NCBI GenBank assembly: GCA_943737045.1
Contig: CALSFV010000011.1
Coordinates: 1,426,001-1,490,000, forward strand
Direction: 5' to 3'
DNA from: Parapristionchus giblindavisi
Lineage: Eukaryota > Nematoda > Chromadorea > Rhabditida > Diplogasteridae
DNA length: 64,000 nt
Shown: one piece after another, positions 11,301-20,781 of the stretch
Position numbering within the stretch: the stretch's first letter is position 1
Layout of the letters: each line of letters begins with the position of its first letter
Program-made: the position numbers and the translations under genes
The notes under the pieces: generated by a model
The model's input: only the letters and a program-made list of their open reading frames with translations
Database searches by the model: none
Told to the model about the DNA's origin: nothing

Positions 11301-14300
11301 TTAATCAGTAATTTGCATATCTTTTGCAGCCAGAGGAAGACGATCGTGTGCGTGAGGACGAGAGCGCTCGTGCCGAAGAAGAGGCCAGGTATACTGTAGT
11401 TTCGGGTTGTATCGTGCCGAGGAAAAGGGATAAATACTGTAATTTCTGTTTTTTTTTGTTGCTAAAGTATTATTTCGCAAAAAAAAGTATTCTATATTCT
11501 AGTAGTGATAATATATCCAGAGAAACGCCGGTTTTGTTTTTTTATGTTTGTTTATGCGTCGTTACATTTACCTTACGTGCCTACGCCGTAACCCCCTCCG
11601 CCGCGTCTCCGTCGTTGCGGCGGAGTGTACGGCGTACGCCCGTAAGGCAAATGTAACGATGCATTAGAAAGATCACAGATCGAAATACGAACACCATTTA
11701 GACGTCGTGAGACCGAGGAACGTCGCAATCGTGAGTACCAAGAGGCGCTGGCCAGGTGGGAGGAGGAGAATCAGCGAAGACAGCAGCAGCAACGACCCGA
11801 AGTTGATGTACGGTAGATTGATCTTTGATCTTTGATCTTTGGTCTCCATACCGTAGTCAACCGACCAATTGGCCTTTGCAGTCTGAGGCGGAAGAGGAGC
11901 GCAATCGCGAGTACAAAGAGGCCTTGGCCAGGTGGGAGGAGGAGAATCAGCGAAGACAACAGCAGGCCTACCAACAGCCCGATGTCAATGTACAGTGCTT
12001 TGATCTTTGATCTTTGGTGTTTTGATCTTTGATCTCTCTGTGTACAGTCGTTCGATAGTATTGATGCACATGCAATATGTGCATTTTTGCTTCTTTTTTT
12101 TGAAGGCACACCTCAATCTGATTTTACTCTCCGCTCTGGCCATACTCTCTCGCTGAGAAGAAAACGAGATAGTGTGGCCAGCGCGGGGACTTTCAAATCG
12201 GCTCGGAGTGTCACTTAAAATAAATTTTGTGTAATGTTGGTCAATTATCGATTATTGATTGATCCATTGCAGCCTGATGAGCAGCGAGTCCGTGATGATG
12301 AAGAGATGAGGTATGCTTGAATTTTAAGAAGTTCAAAGATCAAAGATCAACTCTTCAATCCTCAGACGCAAGGAGTTCAACGAGCAGCGCCGTCGCGAAT
12401 ACGACGATGCTCGCGCTAGATGGGAGGAGGAGAATGCGCGGAGACAGCAGGCGGAGAATTTCGAATCTGAGGTATACGGTGTTTTGATCTTTGATCTCTG
12501 ATCTTTGATCTTTAGCGTCGCCGAGCTCCCTGCCCCGCTCTTCGCCAGGAAATTCTCGAGGGTCGCTCGTATGAAAACGTAAGCTGGATTGATCAATCAA
12601 TAATGATTGGATTACGATAATTTCAAGGAGATTATTGATTGATTGTAGATTTTCATCTTCGCCCACAAGGCTGGCTGCTCTGAGGCCGAGACTCGCAGAG
12701 CCTTAGGTATAATCATGACTCACAGGATTTGAAAAAAAACTTCACATCTGTTGTATAAATTTTGGGTTTTCAAAGTGATGTTCAACAAAATCTGACTCGA
12801 CCGGTTTATCGAAATATATGAAAGTATTGATCTATCGATTATTGATTGATTGATCGATTGATCTATCGATTGATTGATTTATCGATTGATTGATTGATTG
12901 ATTGATTTATCGATTATCTAGAAATGGCTCGTCATCGACGCACGCAAATCGCCTCCACACAGTCATTCTCGTATCCCGTCCTCTTCTACTCGAGAACTCG
13001 CGGATGGGTCAAGGTGCACAATGAGGAGGAGCGAGACCGATTCGAGGAACAGGTATCATCAAAGATCAATTATTGATTGATCTGATGATCAATGTCATAT
13101 TGTATTCCGGAAGATATATGTTCTGAAATCGGAGATCAAAGATCAAAGATCAATTATTGATTGATCTGATTTTCGATGTCATACTGTATTCCGGAAGATA
13201 AATATTATGAAATCAAAGGTCGGAGATCAGAGATCAAAGATCAATTACCGTATTCAGGAAGCCGAGCTCGACTTCCAGCGTCTGCGCGCGCAGTACGAAT
13301 TCGTCGAAGCGATTGTGCGTTTGATTTACTCGCTTGATCTTTGATCTTTGATCTCTGATCCCATCTTGCAGGAATCCGAACGCACCCTCGCCGCTCGCGA
13401 TCGCGTCAGGGACTACGAGATTGAGAGAAGAAGACCGGTGAGTGTTATTGATTGATTATTGATTGATTCGTGATTACAAAGGATTTTTTCGATCAATAGT
13501 CAATGATAAGTTGACCAATCAGTAACTTTTGACATTAACTTCTTCAGTTTCCTGACAATGATCTTTGGTCTGATCTGATTGATGAAAATTGACAAGATCT
13601 TTGCCTTATCCCGACACCCTACTTTCTCATTCTTCAATCTTCATGTTTTATACTATTATTACGTATTCAACATCAATTTATTTATTTATTATGTACCGTG
13701 TTTCTTGTAAACGTATAAATTATTATTATTACGATAAATGTGACAATCAATCAATAAATGATGATGACACTATTCTACAGTTATCGTTACAATTATTGAT
13801 TGATCAACTAATCGATATTCGTTCAGCCCACATCCGAGGAGGGTCCATCATGGAAGCTCAACGGCGGCAACCAGCCATCGCAGCCAAGGATCGAGGAGAG
13901 AGAAGAGGAGGCCAAGGATGATAAGACGTTCGCGGTTATCGATAAGGTGAGAGCGCGGCGGAGGCAACACGGGTTTGGTGCTTATGGCACAGTAAAAGGT
14001 TACGGTAACGGTTGGAGTCGGTTCTAACTGCAATGATGGTCTTTGGACTGCGGTATATGCATGTCTTTGCATATTACCATAACCTAGCCCATGAACACTA
14101 CACACAGCTCTTGTCCTACCGTAATCGATTCCTACTTACCGTAACCAGTTTCGTTTCAGGACAACATGCAGGCTGTCGTTTACTCTGACGGTGAAGTGGC
14201 CAAGGAGAGCGCCGAGGAGGAAGAGGTCGATGCGGCAGTGCTCGAACAGGACACTGATGGATTTGAGAGGGAGGAGCCCAAGGAGGAGGAGCAAGAGGAG

Positions 14301-16237
14301 AAGGTGGGACTTGGCCAAATATCGATTTATCGATTGAATTTGGTATTTGAAAACTTGAAGTGTGCTTGCAATTGCTTGAACACAGTGTACTAGCACGCCT
14401 AGTTAACGTGAAACGTGACGTCATGCTTTTAAGCAGACTTACAAGTATTCTTCGAATGAAAGCAGAAGTACACTTCAAGTTTTGGACTAGCAGTATATGG
14501 AATTTATTGATTGATTTCCAGCAAGACGAGGCAGCGGCAGAGGAGGCTAAGGAGGAAGAGAAGCAGGAAGAAGAGGAGAAGGCTGTCCAGGATGCGGTGG
14601 TGAGTTATCGATTGATTATGTTTACCGTAATCAAGATACTGTAGCTAATCGATAATTGTTGCAGGATTCGATCGTATCCGAGGTGGCTGACGAGATGGAC
14701 AAGGAAGAGGAGGAGGAGAAGGTAGGGAGGAGTTGGCACGTTGCCAAATATTGATAGATTCATAGGTCGAAAAGTACGTTATAAACTTCGAAGTCTGACC
14801 GTATTATGAGCCTAAAATTCCAGAAAAATCGGAAAACCTGACCGCATTTTAAAAATGTATAACCTAGCTATTCGACCTACGAATAGATTATGAGCGTTAT
14901 TGATTTATTTGAATATTATACAGAAAGAGGAGGCAGTAGTGGAAGAAGAGAAGGAAGAGGAGAAAAGGGAAGAGGAAGAGAAGGTTGAAGAAGAAGGAGA
15001 TAAGCCTGCTGAACCAGAGCAAGTAGTGGAAGAGGAGGAACAACCAAAAGAGGAGCAGGTCATTTTTAAAATTTTTTTAAACTCGCTAAATGACAAATAA
15101 GCATTTTATTGTTGGGAAAACAATTAAGAAAACTTCCCACTACTAGGAAATGAATCAATAAATGCTTTACACTTGCCAACCGTCCTCGTGTTTTTCACTT
15201 CCGTATTCCTCGTGTCTACCTTTTCTAATATGTATAAATAATATTTGCAGGCAGAAGAGGAGAAGCCCGAGATCGCGGTAGAGGATGCAGCAGAGCCCGT
15301 GGAGGATAAGGGAGAAGCAGTGGAGGTAATCAATAATTGGAAGATTACTGTAGCTTCAGATTGAATTGAACAATGGCTCCTCTTGTTGTCAGAGGGAGCC
15401 ATACTCATGTAGTTTGACAATTCGTTTTTACAAGCGTTTATTGAAATGGTAGTAGGCTCATATTGTCAAATTTCACGCTGTAAGCTTGTGATGTCAGATT
15501 TGACACTATCAAATTGCCACATTTGTCATTGTCAAATTGACATCATTCATTCATGTCAGGTGGAAGAGGCGGATCCTAATGCCGGTGAGCACATGGGCGA
15601 TAGGATTGTGGTTGGAGAAGCTGAGGAGAAGAAGGCAGAGGGAACGGAAGAGGAGGAGAAGAAGGAAGAAGAAGTAGTGGAAGAGGAGACCAAGGAAGAT
15701 GAGGTGAAGGCTGAGGTGGAAGAGGAGAAGGTACGCTTGGTCTTATTTAATTATTGTATTTCTTATTTTGTTTTATTTTATTATTTTAAATATTGCGTTG
15801 CCACACTGAAACATTGTGTGATTTCTTTTTTTTTCCACGGCCGAAACACTATAAAGATTCTGCCCTTTTACAGCATACATTTAAAAATTAATTTTTCGCG
15901 AATGATAACTAATCATTGTACAGTTTCTAACAAAACAATTTTTTGAAGTCTGAATTGGTATATTTAAAGGAGCCCGAGCCTGAACAGCAGAAGGAACCCG
16001 AGACGATCAACGCGATCAGTGCGCCATGGCAAAAGATGCTCGAAAAGGTAGATTATCGATCGATCCATCTAATTTATTGATTGATTATATCGATTTCAGG
16101 GCAAGTCAGAGGGTAGCAAGGCGGCTGGTGAGGTTACTGTAGAGAAGAATGCGGAGGAGAATGCAGAATCAGCGGTCAAGCCCAAATCTGCAGGACGAGC
16201 GCTCCCTGTTGATGACGATGAGGGCTTCTTCTTCTAG
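5375..16237 (+). CDS. Secreted Glu-rich protein with exon-duplicated repeats (about 768 aa, unrecognised)
   Basis: Twenty-seven exons join in phase: 5375-5431, 5536-5586, 5809-5868, 8065-8127, 8228-8314, 10346-10408, 11052-11086, 11167-11269, 11330-11388, 11702-11807, 11882-11989, 12273-12310, 12366-12471, 12516-12578, 12649-12706, 12922-13052, 13258-13314, 13372-13437, 13827-13946, 14160-14303, 14522-14599, 14665-14721, 14924-15058, 15251-15325, 15560-15730, 15970-16047, 16100-16237. It starts MRLLIPLVCVLLTVTARNL, a good signal peptide, so the product should enter the secretory pathway. Residues about 140-310 hold four repeats of the type EYxEALARWEEENQRRQ. A Cys-containing region of ordinary composition follows (around FIFAHKAGCSEAETRRAL). 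The last 270 residues are extremely Glu/Lys-rich, probably disordered or coiled, ending DDDEGFFF. I do not recognise the family. An exon may be missing in the 8315-10345 intron. Confidence 0.72.
5645..5745. mobile_element. Palindromic MITE (TTACCTTACGTGCCTACGCC family), copy 1
   Basis: Arms of about 40 bp are inverted: ACATTTACCTTACGTGCCTA on the left and its near-complement before TGTAACAGTGCA on the right. A second copy lies at about 11560-11662. Both are in introns of the Glu-rich gene. There is no coding capacity. Confidence 0.7.
5869..8064. other. Large intron 3 of the Glu-rich gene
   Basis: Besides the 3' half of a LINE (7030-7725), this 2.2-kb intron holds a purine-rich GAGAGGGAG stretch (about 6140-6300) and AT-rich sequence (7930-8040). 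The spaced word TGGGTAACA recurs near 5900-6030. No additional exon fits the reading phase. Confidence 0.5.
7030..7725 (-). mobile_element. 5'-truncated RTE-like LINE (reverse transcriptase C-terminal half)
   Basis: On the minus strand an open frame of about 220 codons covers the region after the RT palm: YLGGRISI, then YGCEVWALRSSDKERLSATQ, RKMERKMIGVTLRDRWRNE, and near the end GKPRVRWRDDL. This layout (thumb, then a G-K/R-P-x-x-R-W-x-D-D box) is typical of the end of RTE-type ORFs. The YADD catalytic motif and endonuclease are missing, so this is a dead 5'-truncated copy, antisense to the host gene. TCAA-type simple sequence lies at its 3' side (about 6950-7000). Confidence 0.75.
8920..9000. 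repeat. Dispersed repeat with CCCGTTATTCAAGGCACACG
   Basis: The block AAAGGTAAAGGTAAAGGTGC, then CCCGTTATTCAAGGCACACG, then CTGCTAGGCCAGTGACAATT recurs with variation at 19170-19670 (where it is split by a DNA element), 25917-25985 and about 53565-53590. Its nature (SINE, satellite fragment or other) cannot be decided from sequence alone. Confidence 0.55.
9472..9592. repeat. 24-bp minisatellite built on TACCGTA
   Basis: About five tandem copies of a 24-bp unit of the type ACTACCGTATTAGACACCGT. The heptamer TACCGTA, scattered all over the window, is here amplified in tandem. Open frames over this array are by-products of its period being a multiple of three. Confidence 0.85.
10490..10955. mobile_element. 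Inverted-repeat element (CTCTCCGCTCTGGC family), apparently interrupted
   Basis: The left part (10490-10560: GACACTCTCCGCTTTGGCAA) matches the start of the family and the right part (10895-10950: GTTGCCAGAGCAAGGAG, GAGCTCAGAGTGTGCCTTT) its end. Shorter uninterrupted copies occur at about 12105-12220, 24828-24940, 35945-36040, 47340-47455 and 51318-51428. About 330 bp, with its own inverted pieces (GGGTTTGATG...CACCAAACCC), seems to have been inserted between the arms. Confidence 0.55.
11560..11662. mobile_element. Palindromic MITE (TTACCTTACGTGCCTACGCC family), copy 2
   Basis: The same arms as at 5645-5745: GTTACATTTACCTTACGTGC on the left, CGTAAGGCAAATGTAACGAT on the right, with a GC-rich centre. 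It sits in the intron just before the exon at 11702. Confidence 0.7.
12105..12220. mobile_element. Inverted-repeat MITE (CTCTCCGCTCTGGC family)
   Basis: GGCACACCTCAATCTGATTT, then ACTCTCCGCTCTGGCCATAC, is mirrored by GTGGCCAGCGCGGGGACTTT and CGGCTCGGAGTGTCAC. This is the shortest clear family member, in an intron of the Glu-rich gene. Confidence 0.65.
13575..13740 (+). mobile_element. 3' end fragment of a LINE
   Basis: The stretch TTGACAAGATCTTTGCCTTA, then TACCGTGTTTCTTGTAAACG and an ATT-rich tail, closely matches the 3' untranslated end of the LINE fragment at 22085-22490. Only the 3' tail is present, so this is a severely 5'-truncated copy in an intron. Confidence 0.6.
14761..14881. mobile_element. 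hAT-like MITE, CATAGGTCGAA family (copy 1)
   Basis: The termini are CATAGGTCGAAAAGTACG and CTAGCTATTCGACCTACG. Flanks GATAGATT and AATAGATT match at 7 of 8 positions, as expected for an old 8-bp target duplication. The interior has the family phrase CTGACCGCATTTTA. Confidence 0.75.
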
Positions 16238-16895
16238 AAGAGTTCTGAGAATTATGAAACTCCGCCCCTTTTCTAATCAATAAATCGATAATTCCATTGA
16301 TTTCTTTTTAGAAATCTCTTCCCCCAAGCATCTGTCTATGTTTGGGCCCTTGTGACTATTTCCTTGCTTCTTCCTCAACTTCCATGACCTACCGTATCTC
16401 TATCTCGATCATACTGTATCTCTAGTAGTACAATAGTTTGACTATCGCAAACTGACTATATATTTATCCACAAACTACTTTATCCAGAAATATTCCAATT
16501 TCTTCTCCGTCCACACTTTCCCTAGATTGCCAATTCTGAAGATTACTTAAGATTAAGCCCGAAGTTTGTATCATTTTTGTCCAATAACTGCCACTGCCTA
16601 CGTTTGTAAATAGATTATTGATCGTCCACTCATCCATTTGTCACTCCCTTTCCAGTTTCCATGTTTGTTAATTTTCCCTAATTTTGAGAATCTGTGAGAT
16701 ATTTGTGTGCCTTTTTGTGTCCAATATTTGAATAAAATTTGTTCTCGTAAATATCTTTATATAAAACGTCAAAAATTGAAAACAACTATACAATCATAAT
16801 TTCGATCTAATCATCCTATGGGATACAGTAATCGTGATGTGAGAAAGGACATGAGGTACGGTAATCAATCAATCAATACCGTAATCTACTGAATG
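16226..16895. repeat. Duplicated convergent 3' region, copy 1
   Basis: From the last codons of the Glu-rich gene (CTTCTTCTAG) to about 16895 the sequence is repeated with high identity at about 17919-18815. Shared phrases include AAATCTCTTCCCCCAAGCAT, CAAACTGACTATATATTTAT and TGGGATACAGTAATCGTGAT. Its right end contains a copy of the terminal codons of the minus-strand gene at 18794 (ACTGAATGGTCTTATTCCC) and then breaks off. AATAAA signals lie at 16279-16284 and 16731-16736. Confidence 0.9.
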
Positions 16896-16926
16896 GTCTT
16901 ATTCCCTTTTGGAGTGACACTATATG

Positions 16927-17893
16927 CTTAGAATTATTTAGGCTTGAGCTTAACTATTTAGGCTTAGGCTTAGCACTATTTAGGCTTAGGCTTAGCACTA
17001 TTTAGGCTTAGGCTTAGCACTATTTAGGCTTAGGCTTAGCACTATTTAGGCTTAGGCTTAGCACTATTTAGGCTTAGGCTTAGAATAATTTAGGTTTAGG
17101 CTTAGCACTATTTAGGCTTAGGCTTAGCACTATTTAGGCTTAGGCTTAGAATAATTTAGGCTTAGGCTTAGCACTATTTAGGCTTAGGCTTAGCACTATT
17201 TAGGCTTAGGCTTAGGCTTAGCACTATTTAGGCTTAGGCTTTGAATAATTTACGCTTAGGCTTAGCACTATTTAGGTTTAGGCTTAGCACTATTTAGACT
17301 TAGGCTTAGCACTATTTAGGCTTAGGCTTAGGCTTAGCACTATTTAGGCTTAGGCTTAGAATAATTTAGGCTTAGGCTTAGCACTATTTAGGCTTAGGCT
17401 TAGCACTATTTAGGCTTAGGCTTAGGCTTAGCACTATTTAGGCTTAGGCTTAGAATAATTTAGGCTTAGGCTTAGCACTATTTAGGCTTAGGCTTAGCAC
17501 TATTTAGGCTTAGGCTTAGCACTATTTAGGCTTAGGCTTAGCACTATTTAGGCTTAGGCTTAGAATAATTTAGGTTTAGGCTTAGCACTATTTAGGCTTA
17601 GGCTTAGCACTATTTAGGCTTAGGCCTAGCACTATTTAGGCTTAGGCTTAGCACTGTTTAGGCTTAGGCTTAGAATAATTTAGGTTTAGGCTTAGCACTA
17701 TTTAGGCTTAGGCTTAGCACTATTTAGGCTTAGGCTTAGAATAATTTAGGCTTAGACTTAGCACTATTTAGGCTTAGGCTTAGCACTATTTAGGCTTAGG
17801 CTTAGCACTATTTAGGCTTAGGCTTAGCACTATTTAGGCTTAGGCTTAGAACTATTTAGGCTTAGGCTTAGCACTATTTAGGCTTAGGCATAG
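16927..17893. repeat. Interstitial TTAGGC (telomere-type) tandem array
   Basis: Nearly 1 kb of TTAGGC-based repeat. The main unit is 22 bp, TTTAGGCTTAGGCTTAGCACTA, that is TTAGGC units followed by TTAGCACTA. Variants carry AGAATAA instead of GCACTA, or an extra TTAGGC. TTAGGC is the canonical nematode telomere repeat. The array ends in a perfect 27-bp-arm hairpin (17892-17954) and lies between the two copies of the duplicated 3' region. Confidence 0.95.
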
Positions 17894-17954
17894 GCGGAGT
17901 CTCAGAATCGTTAGAACTTCTTCCAGGAGTTCTAACGATTCTGAGACTCCGCCT
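17892..17954. repeat. Perfect inverted repeat, 27-bp arms, 9-nt loop
   Basis: The arm at 17892-17918 (AGGCGGAGTCTCAGAATCG...) is the exact reverse complement of 17928-17954 (...CGATTCTGAGACTCCGCCT). The right arm is homologous to the diverged 3'UTR start in copy 1 (16235-16260), so the palindrome was probably made when the array was inserted. Confidence 0.9.
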
Positions 17955-18815
17955 CTTTTTAAAAAACAATAAATCGATTATTCCATTTATTTCTTTCTAG
18001 AAATCTCTTCCCCCAAGCATCTTCTGTCTATGTTTGGGTCCTTGTGACTATTTCCTTGCTTCTTCCTCAACTTCCATGTCTTACCGTATCTCTATCTCGA
18101 TCATACCGTATCTCTAGTAGTACAATAGTTTGACAGTAGTACAATAGAAGGATGGACACTGATCGATGGGCCAAAATTGTCACCAATCGGATACCCTATC
18201 AATATGCTTCTCGAAGACCTGCTGGAAAGCCCCCTACTCGTTGGCGTGATGACCTAAGGAGGAGAAACGGAAAGGATGGTGGAATATGCCCTACTCCCAA
18301 TGGCTAACAACCCAGCACACCACAGTGTGAACCTGATAAATATTGATTGACTATCGCAAACTGACTATATATTTATCCCCAAACTACCGTATTCAAAAAT
18401 ATACCAATTTCTCCTGTCCACACTTTCCCTAGATTGAAATTCCGAAGATTGCTATAAAAGTTTGTATCATTTTGTTCAATAACTGGCACTGCCTTCAGCG
18501 TTTGTAAATTGATTATTGATCCCGCTCGTCTTTCCCTTTTAATTTTCCATGTTTTTTTTTAAAAATTTTCTCTAATTTTTAGAATCTGTGAGATGTGCCT
18601 TTTTGTGTCTAATATTTGAATAAAATTTGTTCTCTTATTCATCTTTATATAAATCGGCAAAAATGAAATAACAAAAAATTGAAAACAACTATACAATCAT
18701 AATTTCGATCTAATCATCCTATGGGATACAGTAATCGTGATGTGAGAAAGGACATGAGGTACGGTAATCAATCAATAGTCCGTATACCATAATCTACTGA
18801 ATGGTCTTGTTCCCT
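17919..18815. repeat. Duplicated convergent 3' region, copy 2
   Basis: This matches 16226-16895, from CTTCTTCCAG (the stop TAG is CAG here) through the 3'UTR of the Glu-rich gene into the true last codons of the minus-strand gene ending at 18794. It differs by an inserted LINE fragment (about 18136-18345) and small indels. Confidence 0.9.
18136..18345 (+). mobile_element. LINE 3'-end fragment inside the duplicated region
   Basis: Copy 1 reads straight through TTTGACTATCGC, whereas copy 2 has about 210 bp inserted between TTTGAC and TGACTATCGC. The insert encodes a short piece with AGKPPTRWRDDL, the C-terminal box seen in the other RTE-like fragments of the window, then a stop and a GATAAATATTGAT tail. 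The insertion happened after the duplication. Confidence 0.75.
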
Positions 18816-19128
18816 TTAGGAGTGGGTCTACTTTGTTCTCGTTCCATTCGTTCTTGTTCATACTGTAGCCTGGCCTTCTCGTCAATCGATTTCATCTCAG
18901 CCATCTCTCCCAGTGCAGATACTATTGATTTCTGTAATGATCAATCGATAATCACATAACCATATTTTACACTGATCATGAAATCTAATCTAGTAGTTTA
19001 ATTAATAATATGATTGAATTTAATAATATAGATATCGAATCAATCAATAATCATACTCACAGACAGTCTCAGTTGTTCCCTCTTCCAGTCCAGCTGCTCC
19101 TGAGATGTGATCGGGCATGGACGACCAT
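18794..19128 (-). CDS. Last two exons of a small unrecognised protein
   Basis: Two exons join in phase: 19128-19061, then 18931-18794 with a TAG stop. They encode GRPCPITSQEQLDWKREQL..., then an amphipathic, probably helical stretch (GEMAEMKSIDEKARLQYEQE) and the tail PTPKGNKTIQ. The 5' part is not identified. An open segment at 20144-20032 (minus strand) starts MSSYRSLLCITRRFSS, which looks like a mitochondrial presequence, but its donor phase does not fit exon 19128 directly. Whether it is the first exon is undecided. The gene lies downstream of PRP17 on the same strand and converges on the Glu-rich gene. Confidence 0.55.
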
Positions 19129-19184
19129 CTACAATGAAATAAGTGTAAGTAAAGGATAAAAAAGATACATCCCGTTATTCAAGG

Positions 19185-19619
19185 CCAGGGTTGGGCGGAA
19201 AAGGGTGACCGGTAAAAAATTCGGTTACGGTAATTTACCGGTCAAAAGAACCGGTAAAACGGTAAAACTCTTAAAACCCTGTAAAATCGCTAAAAATTGC
19301 AAACTTTTTCTGCGAAGTTTGTCTCTGACCGAAGATACAACAAAAAATATTTATATTTCTTTTGTTGTGTTATTATATTTGACAAGAGTAATTTATGGAG
19401 AGAGGAAAAGTCTGTTAAGACATAAAATCACATTCATATACGGACAATTTCTCGAAATTTTTGAAGATAATATTACCAAAAAATACGCAGAATATCTAGT
19501 GTAAATTTCGGTAATTACCGTTGAGAAACCGTGAAATTTACCGGTCGGTAAATTTTACGGTCCGAGACCGGTAAAACCGACAAAAAATCGGTAACTGAAA
19601 ATTTTTGCGCCCAACCCTG
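19185..19619. mobile_element. hAT-like MITE, CAGGGTTGGGCG termini
   Basis: The termini CAGGGTTGGGCGGAAAA and TTTTTGCGCCCAACCCTG are inverted repeats. The flanks carry ATTCAAGG(C) on both sides (19177-19185 and 19620-19628), an 8- to 9-bp target duplication. The element interrupts the dispersed CCCGTTATTCAAGGCACACG repeat, whose intact form is visible at 8941. The interior is rich in GGTAAAACCGGTAAA-like words. Confidence 0.85.
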
Positions 19620-20031
19620 ATTCAAGGCACACGAAGTCCTGCGCGAGATCACTTCTAGTGATAATTAAAGCCAATTCAGTCTGGAGAGCCTAATCTCTTC
19701 TTTTTTATCCAATTACTTACCTACTTGGAGATAGTAATTGGATAAAAAACAAGAATCAAGTTTTGAGAAATAACCGCACATTTCACAAACGTAAAATTCC
19801 TCAGTCAGTAACATTTTTATCGACTTTTATGGGAATTGGAACTATGAAAAAACAGTACATAGACCACCAAAACCGATCGTACCGAGAAAAGAGAAGTCGG
19901 GTCCCAGCGCGAGTGGCTTCGGGTCGGGTGAAACGTAGATACTGTAACACAGTAATAATTATCGATTTTATACGTTAGATCATGTCATATATAACAAAAC
20001 GATAGTTTAAAAATCGATAACGTAAACGTAC

Positions 20032-20144
20032 GGTGTGGTCCAGGTGCGGAATTTGCCTCGCACGGGTGATGGTTGTTTAGTCGAAGATGATGATGGAGAG
20101 GAAAAACGACGAGTTATACACAGAAGAGATCGATATGAGGACAT
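20032..20144 (-). other. Possible first exon with mitochondrial presequence-like N-terminus
   Basis: ATG at 20144 on the minus strand opens a segment of about 37 codons rich in Ser and Arg and without acidic residues, followed by a GTACGT donor at 20031. The composition fits a mitochondrial targeting peptide. It could belong to the gene ending at 18794, but the phase does not match the next known exon, so a small exon is missing or the link is wrong. Confidence 0.3.
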
Positions 20145-20781
20145 ACTGGAAATAGACAAAAATATATTTTTTTTAAACAAAGAATATATTTTAAATTTTA
20201 ATGCTAGACAAGGAAAGTAGAAAGTAAAGTCAGTGCAGAGTAGCATTGTAAATTATTTTTTTCAATTGAATATATTATTGTAGACACCGGAATCCAGCAG
20301 GTGAGTCATGATTGCAAATGGCAATATCTTTTCGATATAGCATTTTAATAAATATAACAAAATATATTTTAAATAATGATACTCACGCGGTCATTAACCG
20401 TGTTACAGCAAAAGATTCACAAAATAACGAAGGGATGCATATATAAATATTTATTCTCGCGGGAGTTTCACGAAAAATAGATAAACAATGAGTGACAGAG
20501 GGGTAATAACTAAACATTTCTTAACTTACAACCATCTTTTTATTTGTAAAAGAATAAAATAATAAACGATAACACAACAGACTGCGGAGATTGTATAAAT
20601 AAATGAGAAAAACGTTGTAAAATTCAAATTATCGATTAGCAATTATCGAACTGTTACTGGGTTTGACGAGGCAGAGATACAAGTTTGCGCCAATCAAGAC
20701 GGGACTACCGTAATGAATCAAAGAGTGAATATGTGGGTATTAATCAATAAATCAATAAATCAAAATCAATCAATCTATAAA

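Noticed and set aside
16927..17893. CRISPR-like or chromosome-end interpretation of the regular array
   Set aside because: The units are contiguous tandem copies with no unique spacers, so it is not CRISPR. Coding genes continue on both sides, so it is not a chromosome end.
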